Shown here piece after piece: positions 8,372 through 17,287 of a stretch of DNA of 64,000 bases; position 1 is the first letter of the stretch; each line of letters begins with the position of its first letter. The translations under genes and the position numbers were made by a program. Origin of the DNA: Hyphomicrobiales bacterium (lineage in GTDB: Bacteria; Pseudomonadota; Alphaproteobacteria; Rhizobiales; Rhizobiaceae); NCBI GenBank assembly GCA_900472175.1, contig UCHD01000030.1, positions 21,566 through 85,565 of the forward strand. Direction: 5' to 3'. A model generated the notes under the pieces. It was not told where the DNA came from, did not search any database, and worked only from the letters and a program-made list of their open reading frames with translations.

Positions 8372-8974
8372 ATGGGTGAACTTCGTCTTTCTTATCCGGC
8401 ATGTGTGATCGCCGGGAAGACGCGCTTGACGGTCGATGATATCGCCATTCTGCGTGACCATGTTTTCGTTCCGGGAATTGCCACATCGCAAGACGCGGTC
8501 ATCCTGCTGGCGATCAACGGTTCATGCAGCGAAAAATGCCCGGAATGGCATCGCTATTTCATCGACGCCCTGACCGAGTTCATCGTCCACACCTGCTACC
8601 CGCAGGGCGCCATGGACGAATGGAATGCCGATTGGCTGATTGCGATGATCTCGACGCGCGGCATCGTCGATTCGCGGATCGAACTCGACCTGTTGTTTCA
8701 CATCATCGACATCTCCAAGCGGATTCCCGATAGCCTGTCCATCTTTGCGCTGGAGCAGATCCGTATGGCTCTGGCTGAGGATGCCGGTGCCTGGGCGGAA
8801 TTGCGCGGCAGCCGCCAAAATGGGCTGCAGAAAGCCGATGGCCTGCTGATTGCCCGGGTTATGGGGGCGATTGCCCGTTCGCGCGGCGGGCAGCTGACAG
8901 TCCGTGAACGCCGGGCGCTCGATCAGATCGGCATCCTGACCGGCCTGTCGAGCGACCACGTTGCCGCTGCATAG
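8372..8974 (+). CDS. Conserved hypothetical protein
   Basis: A 200-residue soluble protein with no signal peptide or membrane segment. It contains several helical stretches and a C-terminal region (GGQLTVRERRALDQIGILTG) that resembles a short helical adaptor. I do not recognise a named family. The start has GGGAGAG ten bases upstream. Its last codons and stop form the first copy of a 25-bp tandem duplication. Confidence 0.7.
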   Translation: MGELRLSYPACVIAGKTRLTVDDIAILRDHVFVPGIATSQDAVILLAINGSCSEKCPEWHRYFIDALTEFIVHTCYPQGAMDEWNADWLIAMISTRGIVDSRIELDLLFHIIDISKRIPDSLSIFALEQIRMALAEDAGAWAELRGSRQNGLQKADGLLIARVMGAIARSRGGQLTVRERRALDQIGILTGLSSDHVAAA

Positions 8975-9001
8975 CGGCGACCGCGTTGCCGCTGCATAGC
9001 G
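8952..9001. repeat. 25-bp tandem duplication across a stop codon
   Basis: Two head-to-tail 25-base copies (8952-8976 and 8977-9001) that differ at one position (A versus G at the seventh base). Each holds CGTTGCCGCTGCATAG, so the stop codon of the upstream gene is present twice. Confidence 0.9.
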
Positions 9002-9010
9002 ATTGAAGAG

Positions 9011-9038
9011 CGGGAAGCCGGCAGGAGCCGGCCTCCCG
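9011..9038 (+). terminator. Probable hairpin terminator
   Basis: CGGGA-A-GCCGGC and GCCGGC-C-TCCCG with an AGGA loop. No clear uridine tract follows, so it could also be a pausing or stability hairpin after the 8372 gene. Confidence 0.45.
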
Positions 9039-9096
9039 CACGATTTGTTCATCCTCTGCAGCTAGCGTTCGGCTGACCATCAATGGGAGAGCGTAT

Positions 9097-10347
9097 ATGG
9101 CGACGCATGCACCGGCGATCGCGCTTCTTGTCATCAATGTCGGACTGCTATGGCTCCTGCTGGCTGTCCCGCTTGGATTGCGCACGGTGCGTGTACGTGG
9201 ATCGTACCGTGCAGACCGGGCCAAGCTGTGGAATGCCATTTTTCCACTTGGGAGCCTGGCTGACTGGCATCATTCCGTTCTGACCAGCCGGCCGGTCGCG
9301 CCTGACCGGGTAGAGCAGAGCTATACCCATCTTGACCGGCACGGCCAGCCGATCGTCCGTTTGCTGGAAATCACCAAAACGGTGCCGGGCACCGCCTATG
9401 ATGCGCGCGTGCTGGAGGATAGTGCGCTGGATGCGACGTTCTGGAAGGATTTTCACGAACGTCGCCGGCTCGTCGAGGATGGTGACCTGGTTCACCTAAC
9501 CATCGAGCAGACGGACCGCTACCGTGGCCTGGCATTCCTGATCTTCCGCTTCTTTGCCTTGCGGCGCGAGGTGAGGGCATTGCAGCAATGGCTTGAGACC
9601 GGTGAGAGCATACCGGCGCGCGCCGTGTTCGAGCATCCGCTTGTCCAATGTGGCCTAGCGGTCTTGTCGACCCTGATCCTGTGGCCGTTCTTTGGTTTAA
9701 CCCGCAATGGCCTGCTTTTATCGGCACTTCTGACAGTGGTCATCGTGCTGCACGAATTGGGGCACATGGCCGCTTACCGCGCTTTCGGTCACAAGACAGT
9801 GCGGATGATCTTCGTGCCGCTGCTCGGAGGCGTCGCCATCGGCGGCAGGCCCTATAATTCGCTCTTCGAGGTTGCCACCTGCGCCCTGATGGGGGCGGGC
9901 ATGTCGGCTTTCCTCATTCCTGCCGCCATCCTTCTGCACGAGGCAGCCGGCAATCAGGTGTTCGCGTCGGGAACGGCGGTTCTGATTTTCCTGCTGATCC
10001 TTGGCGCTTTCAATCTGCTCAACCTCCTGCCGATGAACCGGTTCGATGGCGGTCAGGTCCTGCGCCAGGTTTTTCATTCACCGGCCGGCCGGGTGGCTGG
10101 AAGTTTTCTCGTCACCCTGATTATTGCCGGCGTCGGCTGGCGCATCGGCGTGTCAACGCCGGCATTGCTTGCGGGGCTCGCGGTGTTTGCGCTCTTGAGC
10201 ATGATGGGCAGCGGCGGTGTCAAGCCGCGCCATCGTCTCGATGAGATGACGAGCGGCCAGCGGATCCTCAGTGGTCTTGGGCTCTATTCCACTGTGCTTC
10301 TGCATGGCTATGCCATTGTCTACGCCACGGACCGGTTGTTTTCCTGA
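9097..10347 (+). CDS. M50-family membrane metalloprotease with an N-terminal SRPBCC-like region
   Basis: A 416-residue membrane protein. After one N-terminal helix (residues 6-28), about residues 33-170 look like a soluble SRPBCC/START-type domain ([18 protein letters not shown] at its front). The membrane part carries HELGH at 219-223 and NRFDGG at 314-319, the zinc-binding motifs of site-2 protease-type M50 peptidases, which cut within membranes. The soluble assignment is inference from the pattern. GGGAGAG precedes the start. The gene overlaps convergent lipB by 28 nt. Confidence 0.8.
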   Translation: MATHAPAIALLVINVGLLWLLLAVPLGLRTVRVRGSYRADRAKLWNAIFPLGSLADWHHSVLTSRPVAPDRVEQSYTHLDRHGQPIVRLLEITKTVPGTAYDARVLEDSALDATFWKDFHERRRLVEDGDLVHLTIEQTDRYRGLAFLIFRFFALRREVRALQQWLETGESIPARAVFEHPLVQCGLAVLSTLILWPFFGLTRNGLLLSALLTVVIVLHELGHMAAYRAFGHKTVRMIFVPLLGGVAIGGRPYNSLFEVATCALMGAGMSAFLIPAAILLHEAAGNQVFASGTAVLIFLLILGAFNLLNLLPMNRFDGGQVLRQVFHSPAGRVAGSFLVTLIIAGVGWRIGVSTPALLAGLAVFALLSMMGSGGVKPRHRLDEMTSGQRILSGLGLYSTVLLHGYAIVYATDRLFS

Positions 10348-11078
10348 TCCGATAGCGGACAGCCAGCGTCGTTGATGGCGGGGCCGAAAATATCCTCGAA
10401 TGCCTGACGAAGCTTGATGTCGACATCGGTCATCATCACCGGCAGACCAAGATCGACCAGGCTGGTGACGCCATAACCGCGAATGCCGCAGGGCACGATG
10501 CCGTCGAAATGCTCGAGATCAGGATCGACGTTCAGCGACAGGCCGTGAAAACTCACCCACCGGCGCAGGCGAATGCCGATCGCGGCAATCTTGTCTTCCG
10601 CCATCGAACCGTCGGGCAGGGGGGGGCGTTCCGGACGCCGGACCCAGACGCCGACACGGTCCTCGCGTCGTTCGCCCCTGACATTCATGCTGGCCAACGT
10701 TTCGATCACCAGACTCTCAAGTGCCGCCACAAAGGCGCGAACGTCCTGCTTGCGCCGCTTGAGGTCGAGCATGACGTAGACGACGCGCTGGCCCGGACCA
10801 TGATAGGTATATTCGCCGCCGCGGCCGGTCTGAAACACCGGGAATCGGCCGGGTGTTATCAGATCGGCGGTATCGGCACTGGTTCCGGCGGTATAGAGCG
10901 GCGGATGTTCGACAAGCCAGACGAGTTCGTCCGCTTCGCCGGCGGCAATTGCTGCAGCTTCGCGCTCCATCGTCTCGATCGCGTCTTCGTATTCGACTGG
11001 TGAGGGCGCGATTCTCCACCGCACCGGCGGACAGCCATCGGCTGCGAAGAACGTTTTTTCCAGATTTTCGCGCTGCAT
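10320..11078 (-). CDS. lipB: Octanoyl-[acyl carrier protein]:protein N-octanoyltransferase
   Basis: A 252-residue enzyme that moves octanoyl from ACP to lipoyl domains, the first step of lipoate synthesis. [16 protein letters not shown] is the conserved substrate-tunnel motif; the [18 protein letters not shown] block carries the catalytic lysine and [11 protein letters not shown] the catalytic cysteine. I begin at the ATG at 11078 ([10 protein letters not shown]); upstream in-frame codons lack homology. Its 3' end overlaps the convergent protease gene by 28 nt, so the two mRNAs could form a short duplex. Confidence 0.92.
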   Translation of the reverse strand: MQRENLEKTFFAADGCPPVRWRIAPSPVEYEDAIETMEREAAAIAAGEADELVWLVEHPPLYTAGTSADTADLITPGRFPVFQTGRGGEYTYHGPGQRVVYVMLDLKRRKQDVRAFVAALESLVIETLASMNVRGERREDRVGVWVRRPERPPLPDGSMAEDKIAAIGIRLRRWVSFHGLSLNVDPDLEHFDGIVPCGIRGYGVTSLVDLGLPVMMTDVDIKLRQAFEDIFGPAINDAGCPLSDQENNRSVA

Positions 11079-11209
11079 GGTCAAAGCAATCCCGTTGATT
11101 TGCTTTTCTAAATGGTACGCCGAAGGGCAAGAGTCCAGCATTCTCAGGGGGCCGTGAAAACGCCTGTTGAAATAGTTGATGTTGCCGTCAATTTTCTGTC
11201 ATCCTGCCC

Positions 11210-11237
11210 TTGTGCACCCCAAATGCTTTTGCTACAT
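11210..11237 (+). promoter_or_regulatory. Possible sigma-70 promoter of the tRNA-Leu gene
   Basis: TTGTGC, a spacer of 16 bases, then CTACAT (or 17 bases to TACATG), ending 36 nt before the tRNA. The match is partial. Confidence 0.35.
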
Positions 11238-11273
11238 GCAGCCCCGTCGCCGCAAGACGACATCTACCACGAT

Positions 11274-11358
11274 GCGGTCGTGGCGGAATTGGTAGACGCG
11301 CAGCGTTGAGGTCGCTGTGGGGCAACCCGTGGAAGTTCGAGTCTTCTCGACCGCACCA
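11274..11358 (+). tRNA. tRNA-Leu (anticodon GAG)
   Basis: An 85-nt class II tRNA. The acceptor stem GCGGTCG (11274-11280) pairs with CGACCGC (11348-11354), followed by encoded ACCA. The D arm is GCG/CGC, the anticodon stem CAGCG/CGCTG encloses TTGAGGT with anticodon GAG at 11308-11310, a long variable arm (TGGGGCAACCCGT) follows, and the T loop is TTCGAGT. It should read CUC and CUU codons. Confidence 0.97.
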
Positions 11359-11361
11359 ACT

Positions 11362-11388
11362 AAAACCCGCTTCGGCGGGTTTTTTGTT
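11362..11388 (+). terminator. Rho-independent terminator of tRNA-Leu
   Basis: AAACCCGC, a TTCG tetraloop, GCGGGTTT and a following T-run. It starts four bases after the CCA end. Confidence 0.9.
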
Positions 11389-11487
11389 GTCTTATCGCAA
11401 GTTGGCATGTGAAGGCTTCGTCACCATCCGCGCTTCACAAACAGACGAGGCTGCGGTGGAAAGCAAAGACCCCGCCGTTCGTCCGTT

Positions 11488-11760
11488 TCACAATCCGCCA
11501 TTATCATTCAGTCTGAAATCTTCCGCTCTGCGTCTTGAAATGATTTTGAGCGAGCGATCCGGCTGTATCTGATAGGTCTCGCTCCAGTAGTTGCCCCGCT
11601 GGTCGTGGAAGGTGTGACTGAACGTGCTGCCGGCTGGCGCCTTCGTCAATTTGGTGCGTGGTTGGCCATTATAGGTGATGCTGCCTGGGATCGGCTCAAC
11701 CTCCACAGCAGTGCAGGAGGCAAGCAGTACCGCTGCCACCATTATCATGCCCCATCTCAT
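11488..11760 (-). CDS. Small lipoprotein, hypothetical
   Basis: A 90-residue protein with a lipoprotein signal: MRWGMIMVAAVLLASC, with lipobox LLASC and Cys16 as the lipidation site. The mature part (about 75 residues) contains PIPGSITYNGQPRTKL and is otherwise unremarkable. AGGAGGAGG lies upstream of the ATG at 11760, which decides the start. Probably attached to a membrane facing the periplasm. I do not recognise a family beyond small rhizobial lipoproteins. Confidence 0.75.
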   Translation of the reverse strand: MRWGMIMVAAVLLASCTAVEVEPIPGSITYNGQPRTKLTKAPAGSTFSHTFHDQRGNYWSETYQIQPDRSLKIISRRRAEDFRLNDNGGL

Positions 11761-11961
11761 TGCTGGCCTCCTCCTATGGTTCCGCCTTAATTTATACTCT
11801 GCTAAATAAAAGGCGCCAGCCTGAAATAGAATATTGGGATCGGGTGGCGTATCTGTGCGTCCATCTCGCTTCGCGCAATGCTTGATTGCCGCCAGGGCAT
11901 AGCCGGAGCGTGACCTCAATCAGACACCCGCTCTAAGCTTCGGCACGCATGAGCCTTCTTT

Positions 11962-12468
11962 TCAAGAATCAGCCACTTTTTCCTGCTTGGCAAAGCGCTT
12001 GATCGCCCGGTCGCGTTTCAGGCGCGACAGTTTTTGAAGCCAGAAGATACCGTCGAGCTGATCGATTTCGTGCTGGAGGCAGATGGACAGCAGGCCGTCT
12101 GCTTGTTCTTCCTGTACCTCGCCAAGCAACGTTTGATAGCGGACCCGCACCTGGCTCGGCCGGGTAACGTCATCGCTTATGCCCGGCATCGAGACGCTGC
12201 CTTCGGCATGCGACGTCGTTTCCGTCGATGACCAGATGACTTCCGGATTGATGTAGATTTTTGCGCCGGACTGGGCATCGAGCTCAATCACGGTCAGGCG
12301 TTGCGATATACCGATATGGGGCGCCGTGATGCCGATGCCGGGCGCTGCCCGCATGGTGTCGAGCAGGTCTGCCGCCAGCGCTGCAAGTTCGGCATCGAAG
12401 TGTATAACCGGGCTTGCGGGAACGGAGAGCCGCGGATCAGGAAAACGCAGGATCGGTCGTACGGACAA
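11962..12468 (-). CDS. Peptide deformylase-like protein lacking metal ligands
   Basis: A 168-residue protein that aligns by eye along the whole peptide deformylase fold. The three motifs have changed: GxGxAAxQ is GIGITAPH (44-51), EGCLS is EGSVS (89-93) with Ser91 replacing the metal-binding Cys, and HExDH is HEIDQ (133-137) with Gln137 replacing the second metal histidine. The catalytic glutamate Glu134 remains. Deformylases remove the formyl group from new proteins; this one probably cannot bind iron in the usual way and may have another role. A true def gene is not in the window. Confidence 0.85.
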   Translation of the reverse strand: MSVRPILRFPDPRLSVPASPVIHFDAELAALAADLLDTMRAAPGIGITAPHIGISQRLTVIELDAQSGAKIYINPEVIWSSTETTSHAEGSVSMPGISDDVTRPSQVRVRYQTLLGEVQEEQADGLLSICLQHEIDQLDGIFWLQKLSRLKRDRAIKRFAKQEKVADS

Positions 12469-12722
12469 GGGTGGGCTCCATGGTTACTGCTTAGCCAGAG
12501 CTAAACATTTCATAATATTTTGCAACAGCTTGCCCAAAAACGGTGGCCGGACCGGATTGCCGGTGCATCGGGTGGTGGACCTCCCGGGTTGGTTGGGTTA
12601 GCAGAGACAAGCGGTTATTGTTTGAGGTCGCCGCGGCTACCGGTCTATGACATCGCCGTCCTGCTCCCGTCCGGTTTTGCGCCGGCGTCTTGGATGGCTG
12701 CAATTCTTTCGAGGGCGGGCAC

Positions 12723-14150
12723 ATGAGCAGTACCGGCGACCAGGACAAGGACCGCAATCCCTTAGATGCCGATGTCTATGACGGCTCGGATATTTATGGT
12801 GAAGACGGCTCGGTGCGCTCCGACTATCTGATGCATGTCGGCGCTGCCATTGCCGACCGCGACCTTCTCTATCTGCGCCAGCACGTTGCTCGCCTGCATG
12901 CCTCCGAAATGGGCGACCTTCTGGAAGCCATCCAGCCGGAACAGCGCCGGGCGCTGGTTTCGCTTCTGGGCGACGATTTCGATCTTTCGGCGCTGACCGA
13001 GGTCGATGAGGCGATCCGCCTGGATATCGTCGAACACCTGCCCAACGAGCAGATCGCCGCAGCCCTTGGCGAAATGGATTCCGATGACGCCGTCTACATT
13101 CTGGAAGACCTCGATCAGGAGGACCAGGAAGAGATCCTGTCGAAACTGCCGTTTACCGAACGGGTGCGGTTGAGACGCTCTCTCGATTATCCGGAAAGCA
13201 CGGCCGGCCGCCGCATGCAGACGGAATTCGTTGCGGTGCCACCGTTCTGGACGGTTGGCCAGACCATCGACTACATGCGCGAGGACGAAAATCTTCCCGA
13301 GAGCTTTACCCAGATCTTCGTCATCGACCCGACCTTCAAGCTGCTCGGCGCGCTCGATCTCGACCGTGTGCTACGCACCAAGCGCTCGGTCAAGATCGAG
13401 ACGATCATGCGCGAGACCAACCATCCGGTGCCGGCCGAGATGGACCAGGAAGAAGCGGCCCAGCTGTTCGAGCAGTACGACCTTCTGTCCGCCGCCGTGG
13501 TCGACGAGAACAACCGGCTGGTCGGCGTTTTGACCATCGACGACGTCGTCGACGTTATCCAGGAAGAAGCCGAAGAAGACTTGATGCGCCTCGGCGGCGT
13601 CGGCGATGAAGAACTGTCCGATTCGATCGGCAGCACCTCGCGCTCGCGCGTGCCGTGGTTGATGGTCAATCTCTTGACGGCATTTCTGGCTGCGTCGGTG
13701 ATCGGACTGTTCGAGGCGACGATCCAGCAGATTGTCGCTTTGGCCGTCCTGATGCCGATTGTTGCCGGCATGGGCGGCAATGCGGGCTCGCAGACGATGA
13801 CCGTGACGGTGCGGGCGCTCGCCACCCGCGATCTCGACATCCACAACGCCTGGCGCGTCGTCCGCCGTGAGGCCGGTGTCGGCCTCCTCAACGGTATGCT
13901 GTTCGGCATACTGATCGGCATCGTCGCGGGAGCCTGGTTTCAAGACTACAATATCGGCGGTATCATCGCTGCAGCGATGCTGATCAATATGATTGCCGCA
14001 GCGCTTGCCGGCATCATGATCCCGCTACTGCTCGATCGGTTCGGTGCCGACCCGGCTGTCTCGTCGGCAGTTTTTGTCACGACGGTGACAGACGTGACCG
14101 GGTTTTTCGCGTTCCTCGGCCTCGCCACATGGTGGTTTCACGTCGGTTAA
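12723..14150 (+). CDS. mgtE: MgtE magnesium transporter
   Basis: A 475-residue magnesium channel/transporter. The cytoplasmic MgtE_N helical domain (about residues 40-145) is followed by two CBS domains (about 150-270) and five membrane helices from about residue 305. The pore-region blocks PIVAGMGGNAGSQTMT and DPAVSSAVFVTTVTDVTGFF are intact. The N and CBS domains gate the pore by sensing cytosolic magnesium. The ATG at 12723 is chosen over one 33 bases upstream because it starts the conserved acidic N-terminus. The 254 bases upstream show no recognised magnesium riboswitch. Confidence 0.93.
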   Translation: MSSTGDQDKDRNPLDADVYDGSDIYGEDGSVRSDYLMHVGAAIADRDLLYLRQHVARLHASEMGDLLEAIQPEQRRALVSLLGDDFDLSALTEVDEAIRLDIVEHLPNEQIAAALGEMDSDDAVYILEDLDQEDQEEILSKLPFTERVRLRRSLDYPESTAGRRMQTEFVAVPPFWTVGQTIDYMREDENLPESFTQIFVIDPTFKLLGALDLDRVLRTKRSVKIETIMRETNHPVPAEMDQEEAAQLFEQYDLLSAAVVDENNRLVGVLTIDDVVDVIQEEAEEDLMRLGGVGDEELSDSIGSTSRSRVPWLMVNLLTAFLAASVIGLFEATIQQIVALAVLMPIVAGMGGNAGSQTMTVTVRALATRDLDIHNAWRVVRREAGVGLLNGMLFGILIGIVAGAWFQDYNIGGIIAAAMLINMIAAALAGIMIPLLLDRFGADPAVSSAVFVTTVTDVTGFFAFLGLATWWFHVG

Positions 14151-14165
14151 AGCCGGTGCCAAAGT

Positions 14166-14187
14166 TTGACTTTTACGTCAAAGTCAA
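14166..14187. promoter_or_regulatory. Probable MerR-type operator
   Basis: TTGACTTT-TACGTC-AAAGTCAA: perfect 8-base arms around a 6-base centre that itself holds ACGT. It lies about 120 nt upstream of the MerR-type gene, in the place expected for an autoregulatory site. Confidence 0.5.
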
Positions 14188-14308
14188 TCAAACTGACTGC
14201 TAACATTGCGACGGCCACAAGTCAGGCGGGAGCGATATTTCAACCGCAACTGCATGTCGCAGCGCCCAGCGCCCGATGTGCCGGAATGCGGTTCCAGGCG
14301 AGGCAGGC

Positions 14309-14695
14309 GTGAACAAGTATTATACCATTACGGAGCTGACACGGGAATTCGGAGTTTCGACCCGCACGCTGCGCTTCTACGAGGACGAGGGCCTGATCCA
14401 TCCGGAGCGGCGCGGCCGGACACGTTTGTTCCGGTCGGCAGACCGTCACTTGATCATGGAAATTCTGCGCGGCCGCCGTATCGGCTTCACCATCGCTGAA
14501 ATCCGCGAAATCATCCAGGTCTACCGCGATCCGCCGGGCGAGGCCGGTCAGCTACGTCTGCTGATGAAGCGTGTCGAGGAAAAGCGCGACGAGCTCAACC
14601 AGAAGCGCAAAGACATCGAGGAAACGCTGGAAGAGTTGAACAATGTCGAAGAGGCCTGCCTGACGCGCCTCGCTGAAATCGGCGTCGGAACGTAA
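14309..14695 (+). CDS. MerR-family transcriptional regulator
   Basis: A 128-residue regulator. The winged helix-turn-helix occupies residues 1-70 (YTITELTREFGVSTRTLRFY is the classic N-terminus, then DRHLIMEILRGRRIGFTIAEI), followed by a dimerising coiled coil (RVEEKRDELNQKRKDIEETL) to the end. No metal-binding cysteine pattern is seen, so a small-molecule or acyl-CoA type ligand is more likely than a metal. The GTG at 14309, with GAGGCAGG upstream, places the start at the family position. A palindrome at 14166-14187 may be its operator. Confidence 0.83.
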   Translation: MNKYYTITELTREFGVSTRTLRFYEDEGLIHPERRGRTRLFRSADRHLIMEILRGRRIGFTIAEIREIIQVYRDPPGEAGQLRLLMKRVEEKRDELNQKRKDIEETLEELNNVEEACLTRLAEIGVGT

Positions 14696-14809
14696 GCGGC
14701 CGTTTCGACCTTTCGTCCGGGCTATCCGTCTTCCGGTTCTGTTTCCGGCGTCACAGCACGTTCACGGCTGCATGCAATATCGCCTTCGTCACAGAAATCG
14801 GAGGCTTAT

Positions 14810-16783
14810 ATGTCAGACCGCCAGAAAACCCGCGCCCGGCCGAATCCACGCCGCGCGTTTTCCTCTTCCTATGGTGAAATTCTTGCAGAAGGCGTCAATC
14901 GCCGCACCGTGCTCAAGGGCCTGTTCGGCTCGGCCGCGATCGCCGCCATGGACCAAGGCTTCTCGGCTTCTCCCGTCCAGGCGGCCAGCCAGAGCACGGT
15001 GACGTTCAGGGAATTGCAGCGCGTCCGCGATACCGCCGATCATTGGCCGGAGGGTTATGGCCGCCAGATTCTTGCCCGCTGGGGTGATGCGCTGTTTCCC
15101 GATAGTCCGGCCTTCGACATTGCCAGCCTCGACGGCAAGGCGGCGGAGCGCCAGTTCGGCTACAACAACGACTTTACCCAGTTCCTGCCGCTACCGCAGG
15201 GCTCGACAGCGTCGGATCGCGGCTTGATGGTCGTCAGCCACGAATATGCCTCGCCGTTCCTGATGTTTTCGGGCCTGACCGATGAGGACTACCGTGAAAA
15301 ACTGACCGACAACCAGATCCGCGCCTTGATGGGCTGCCTCGGGGTCAGCGTCTTCGAAGTGGCAAAGACAGGCAAGGACTGGGCGATCGTTCTCGACAGC
15401 AAGCACAATCGCCGCATCCACATGGGTACGGAAATGGATATTTCCGGTCCGGCCGCGGGCGACGACCGGCTGAAAACCAAGGCGGACCCGACCGGCAGAA
15501 TAGTATTCGGAACGATTTCAAACTGTAACGGCGGTATCACGCCCTGGGGCACGATGCTGTCGGGCGAAGAAGGCGCGATGGACGTCTTTGCCGGCGATTA
15601 CAAGACGTTGCCCAATCAGGAACTGGTCGAACGGCAGGGCTGGGACGAAGACGAGAACGACATTTATGCGGTCAGCCGCGTCGAGCCGCGCTTCAAGTTC
15701 GAGGAAGAGCCGAACGAATGGATGCGGTTCGACTGGGTGGTCGAGATCGACCCGTTCGATCCGGAAGCAAAACCGGTGAAGCGGACGTCTCTTGGCCGCA
15801 TGACGCATGAGGGCGCCCAGGTGACCGTGGCGCCGGATGGCCGCGTCGTGGTGTTCATGGGCGATGACGACGATTTCGAATATCTCTACCGTTTCGTCAC
15901 GCGCGACGCATGGAACCCGTCCGACCGGGTCGCCAACAAGAATTTGCTCGACGATGGCACGCTCTCCGTCGCCAAATTCTCGAGTGACGGCACGATGACA
16001 TGGCTGCCGCTGGTGGCAGGTCAGGGGCCACTGACGGCCGAGGCCGGTTTCGCCAGCCAGGCCGATGTTGTGCTCAACACCCGTGCCGCCGCCGATCTGG
16101 TGGGGGCGACGCCGATGGATGCGCCGGAAGGCTTTGTGCCGCATCACGGCACCGGCAAGCTGTATGTGGCGATGACCGAAAACGAGGACCGGCTGGCTGC
16201 AGGCAAGGGTAACGAGCGCGAAACCGTCAATATTGCTAATCCGCGTGGGCCAAACCCGCACGGCCACCTGCTCGAGCTCGTACCGCCCGGCGCGCCGGAC
16301 AAGCCGGACCATGCGGCCGACACATTTACCTGGGACGTGTTCGTCCTCTGTGGCGATCCGGCCAAGCCCGAGGATGAGGCGATGTTCAATCCCGCGACAA
16401 CGGCGTCGGGCTGGTTCACGGATCCGGACAATCTCGGCGTCGATCCGGCCGGCCGCCTGTGGGTCACCACCGACGGTCCGCCTCCGGAGGGCATTGCCGA
16501 TTCGATGTATGTGATGGACACCGAGGGTGCGGGCAGGGCGCTGCCAAAACTGTTCTATATCGCGCCGGTCGGCTCGGAGTGCTGTTCGCCGACATTCACG
16601 CCGGATGGAACGAATGTGTTTGTCTCTATCCAGCATCCGGGCGAGTTGCGTTTGGCCGACAATGAGGATGCAACGGCGATTGCCGACGCCGGGACAGCCT
16701 GGCCGGATTTCGCCGATGGCATGCCGGCGCGTCCGTCGCTGATCGTGATCACGCGCGACGACAAGGGTGTGGTTGGAAACTAA
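14810..16783 (+). CDS. PhoX-family (DUF839) exported protein, Tat substrate
   Basis: A 657-residue protein. A twin-arginine signal, RRTVLKG at 31-37, precedes a hydrophobic stretch, so it is exported folded through Tat. The rest is a DUF839/PhoX-type beta-propeller with blocks such as RTSLGRMTHEGAQV and NCNGGITPWGTMLSGEE, where PhoX enzymes place calcium and iron ligands and act as alkaline phosphatases on phosphate esters. Whether this copy is an active phosphatase is inferred. GGAGG lies just upstream of the ATG. Confidence 0.87.
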   Translation: MSDRQKTRARPNPRRAFSSSYGEILAEGVNRRTVLKGLFGSAAIAAMDQGFSASPVQAASQSTVTFRELQRVRDTADHWPEGYGRQILARWGDALFPDSPAFDIASLDGKAAERQFGYNNDFTQFLPLPQGSTASDRGLMVVSHEYASPFLMFSGLTDEDYREKLTDNQIRALMGCLGVSVFEVAKTGKDWAIVLDSKHNRRIHMGTEMDISGPAAGDDRLKTKADPTGRIVFGTISNCNGGITPWGTMLSGEEGAMDVFAGDYKTLPNQELVERQGWDEDENDIYAVSRVEPRFKFEEEPNEWMRFDWVVEIDPFDPEAKPVKRTSLGRMTHEGAQVTVAPDGRVVVFMGDDDDFEYLYRFVTRDAWNPSDRVANKNLLDDGTLSVAKFSSDGTMTWLPLVAGQGPLTAEAGFASQADVVLNTRAAADLVGATPMDAPEGFVPHHGTGKLYVAMTENEDRLAAGKGNERETVNIANPRGPNPHGHLLELVPPGAPDKPDHAADTFTWDVFVLCGDPAKPEDEAMFNPATTASGWFTDPDNLGVDPAGRLWVTTDGPPPEGIADSMYVMDTEGAGRALPKLFYIAPVGSECCSPTFTPDGTNVFVSIQHPGELRLADNEDATAIADAGTAWPDFADGMPARPSLIVITRDDKGVVGN

Positions 16784-16800
16784 GATTGTAAAGTGCGAAG

Positions 16801-16824
16801 GCCGGTGGGTTCAGATCCACCGGC
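16801..16824. terminator. Hairpin between convergent genes
   Basis: GCCGGTGG and CCACCGGC with an 8-nt loop. It covers the stop codon of the minus-strand methyltransferase gene and lies 18 nt after the PhoX-type stop. Confidence 0.4.
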
Positions 16825-17284
16825 TGGTGGCGCGGCAGTAGCGCTCGAATTCGAAGCCGAAGCGGGACAGCAGGTGGCGCTCTTCGTTGCGGATGGCAAA
16901 GACCGTCATCACCGCAACGGAAGTGCTGGCCATGATGAAGAACCAGGGATTGAGCGTGACCAAGCCAAACCCGACCATCATCAGGGTGTAGCCGAGATAG
17001 ATCGGATTGCGGGTGAAATAGAATGGTCCGCAGGTGACGAGATAGGACGAGCAGCGATGCGGCAGAACCGCGGTGCGCCGTTCGATCAAGGTCTTTACCG
17101 CCCAGACATCCAGGAAAACGGCAATGGCGATCAGCAATGAGCCCGCAAGCCAGGGCAACCAGCCATGGCCGTGGATGACGGAAATCGGCGCCATGCGCCC
17201 CAAGGCCACCGCTCCCGCAAAGGCCGCCATATAAAGAAATGGTGGCCAGGGATAGGTCAGCGGCTTGGCGCGATAGGCGTTCAT
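16811..17284 (-). CDS. Isoprenylcysteine carboxyl methyltransferase-family membrane protein
   Basis: A 157-residue protein with about four membrane helices. The C-terminal half holds FYFTRNPIYLGYTLMM and the EERHLLSRFGFEFERYC motif, the SAM-binding signature shared by ICMT and bacterial PEMT/NnrU-like proteins. Bacterial members methylate unknown membrane-associated substrates. Its start codon is 3 nt after the stop of the acyltransferase-like gene and its ribosome site (AAGGAATAGG) overlaps that gene's end, so the two are coupled. Confidence 0.83.
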   Translation of the reverse strand: MNAYRAKPLTYPWPPFLYMAAFAGAVALGRMAPISVIHGHGWLPWLAGSLLIAIAVFLDVWAVKTLIERRTAVLPHRCSSYLVTCGPFYFTRNPIYLGYTLMMVGFGLVTLNPWFFIMASTSVAVMTVFAIRNEERHLLSRFGFEFERYCRATSRWI

Positions 17285-17287
17285 ATC

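Noticed and set aside
12469..12722. Magnesium riboswitch upstream of mgtE
   Set aside because: No recognisable M-box or similar structured element; only an ordinary leader.
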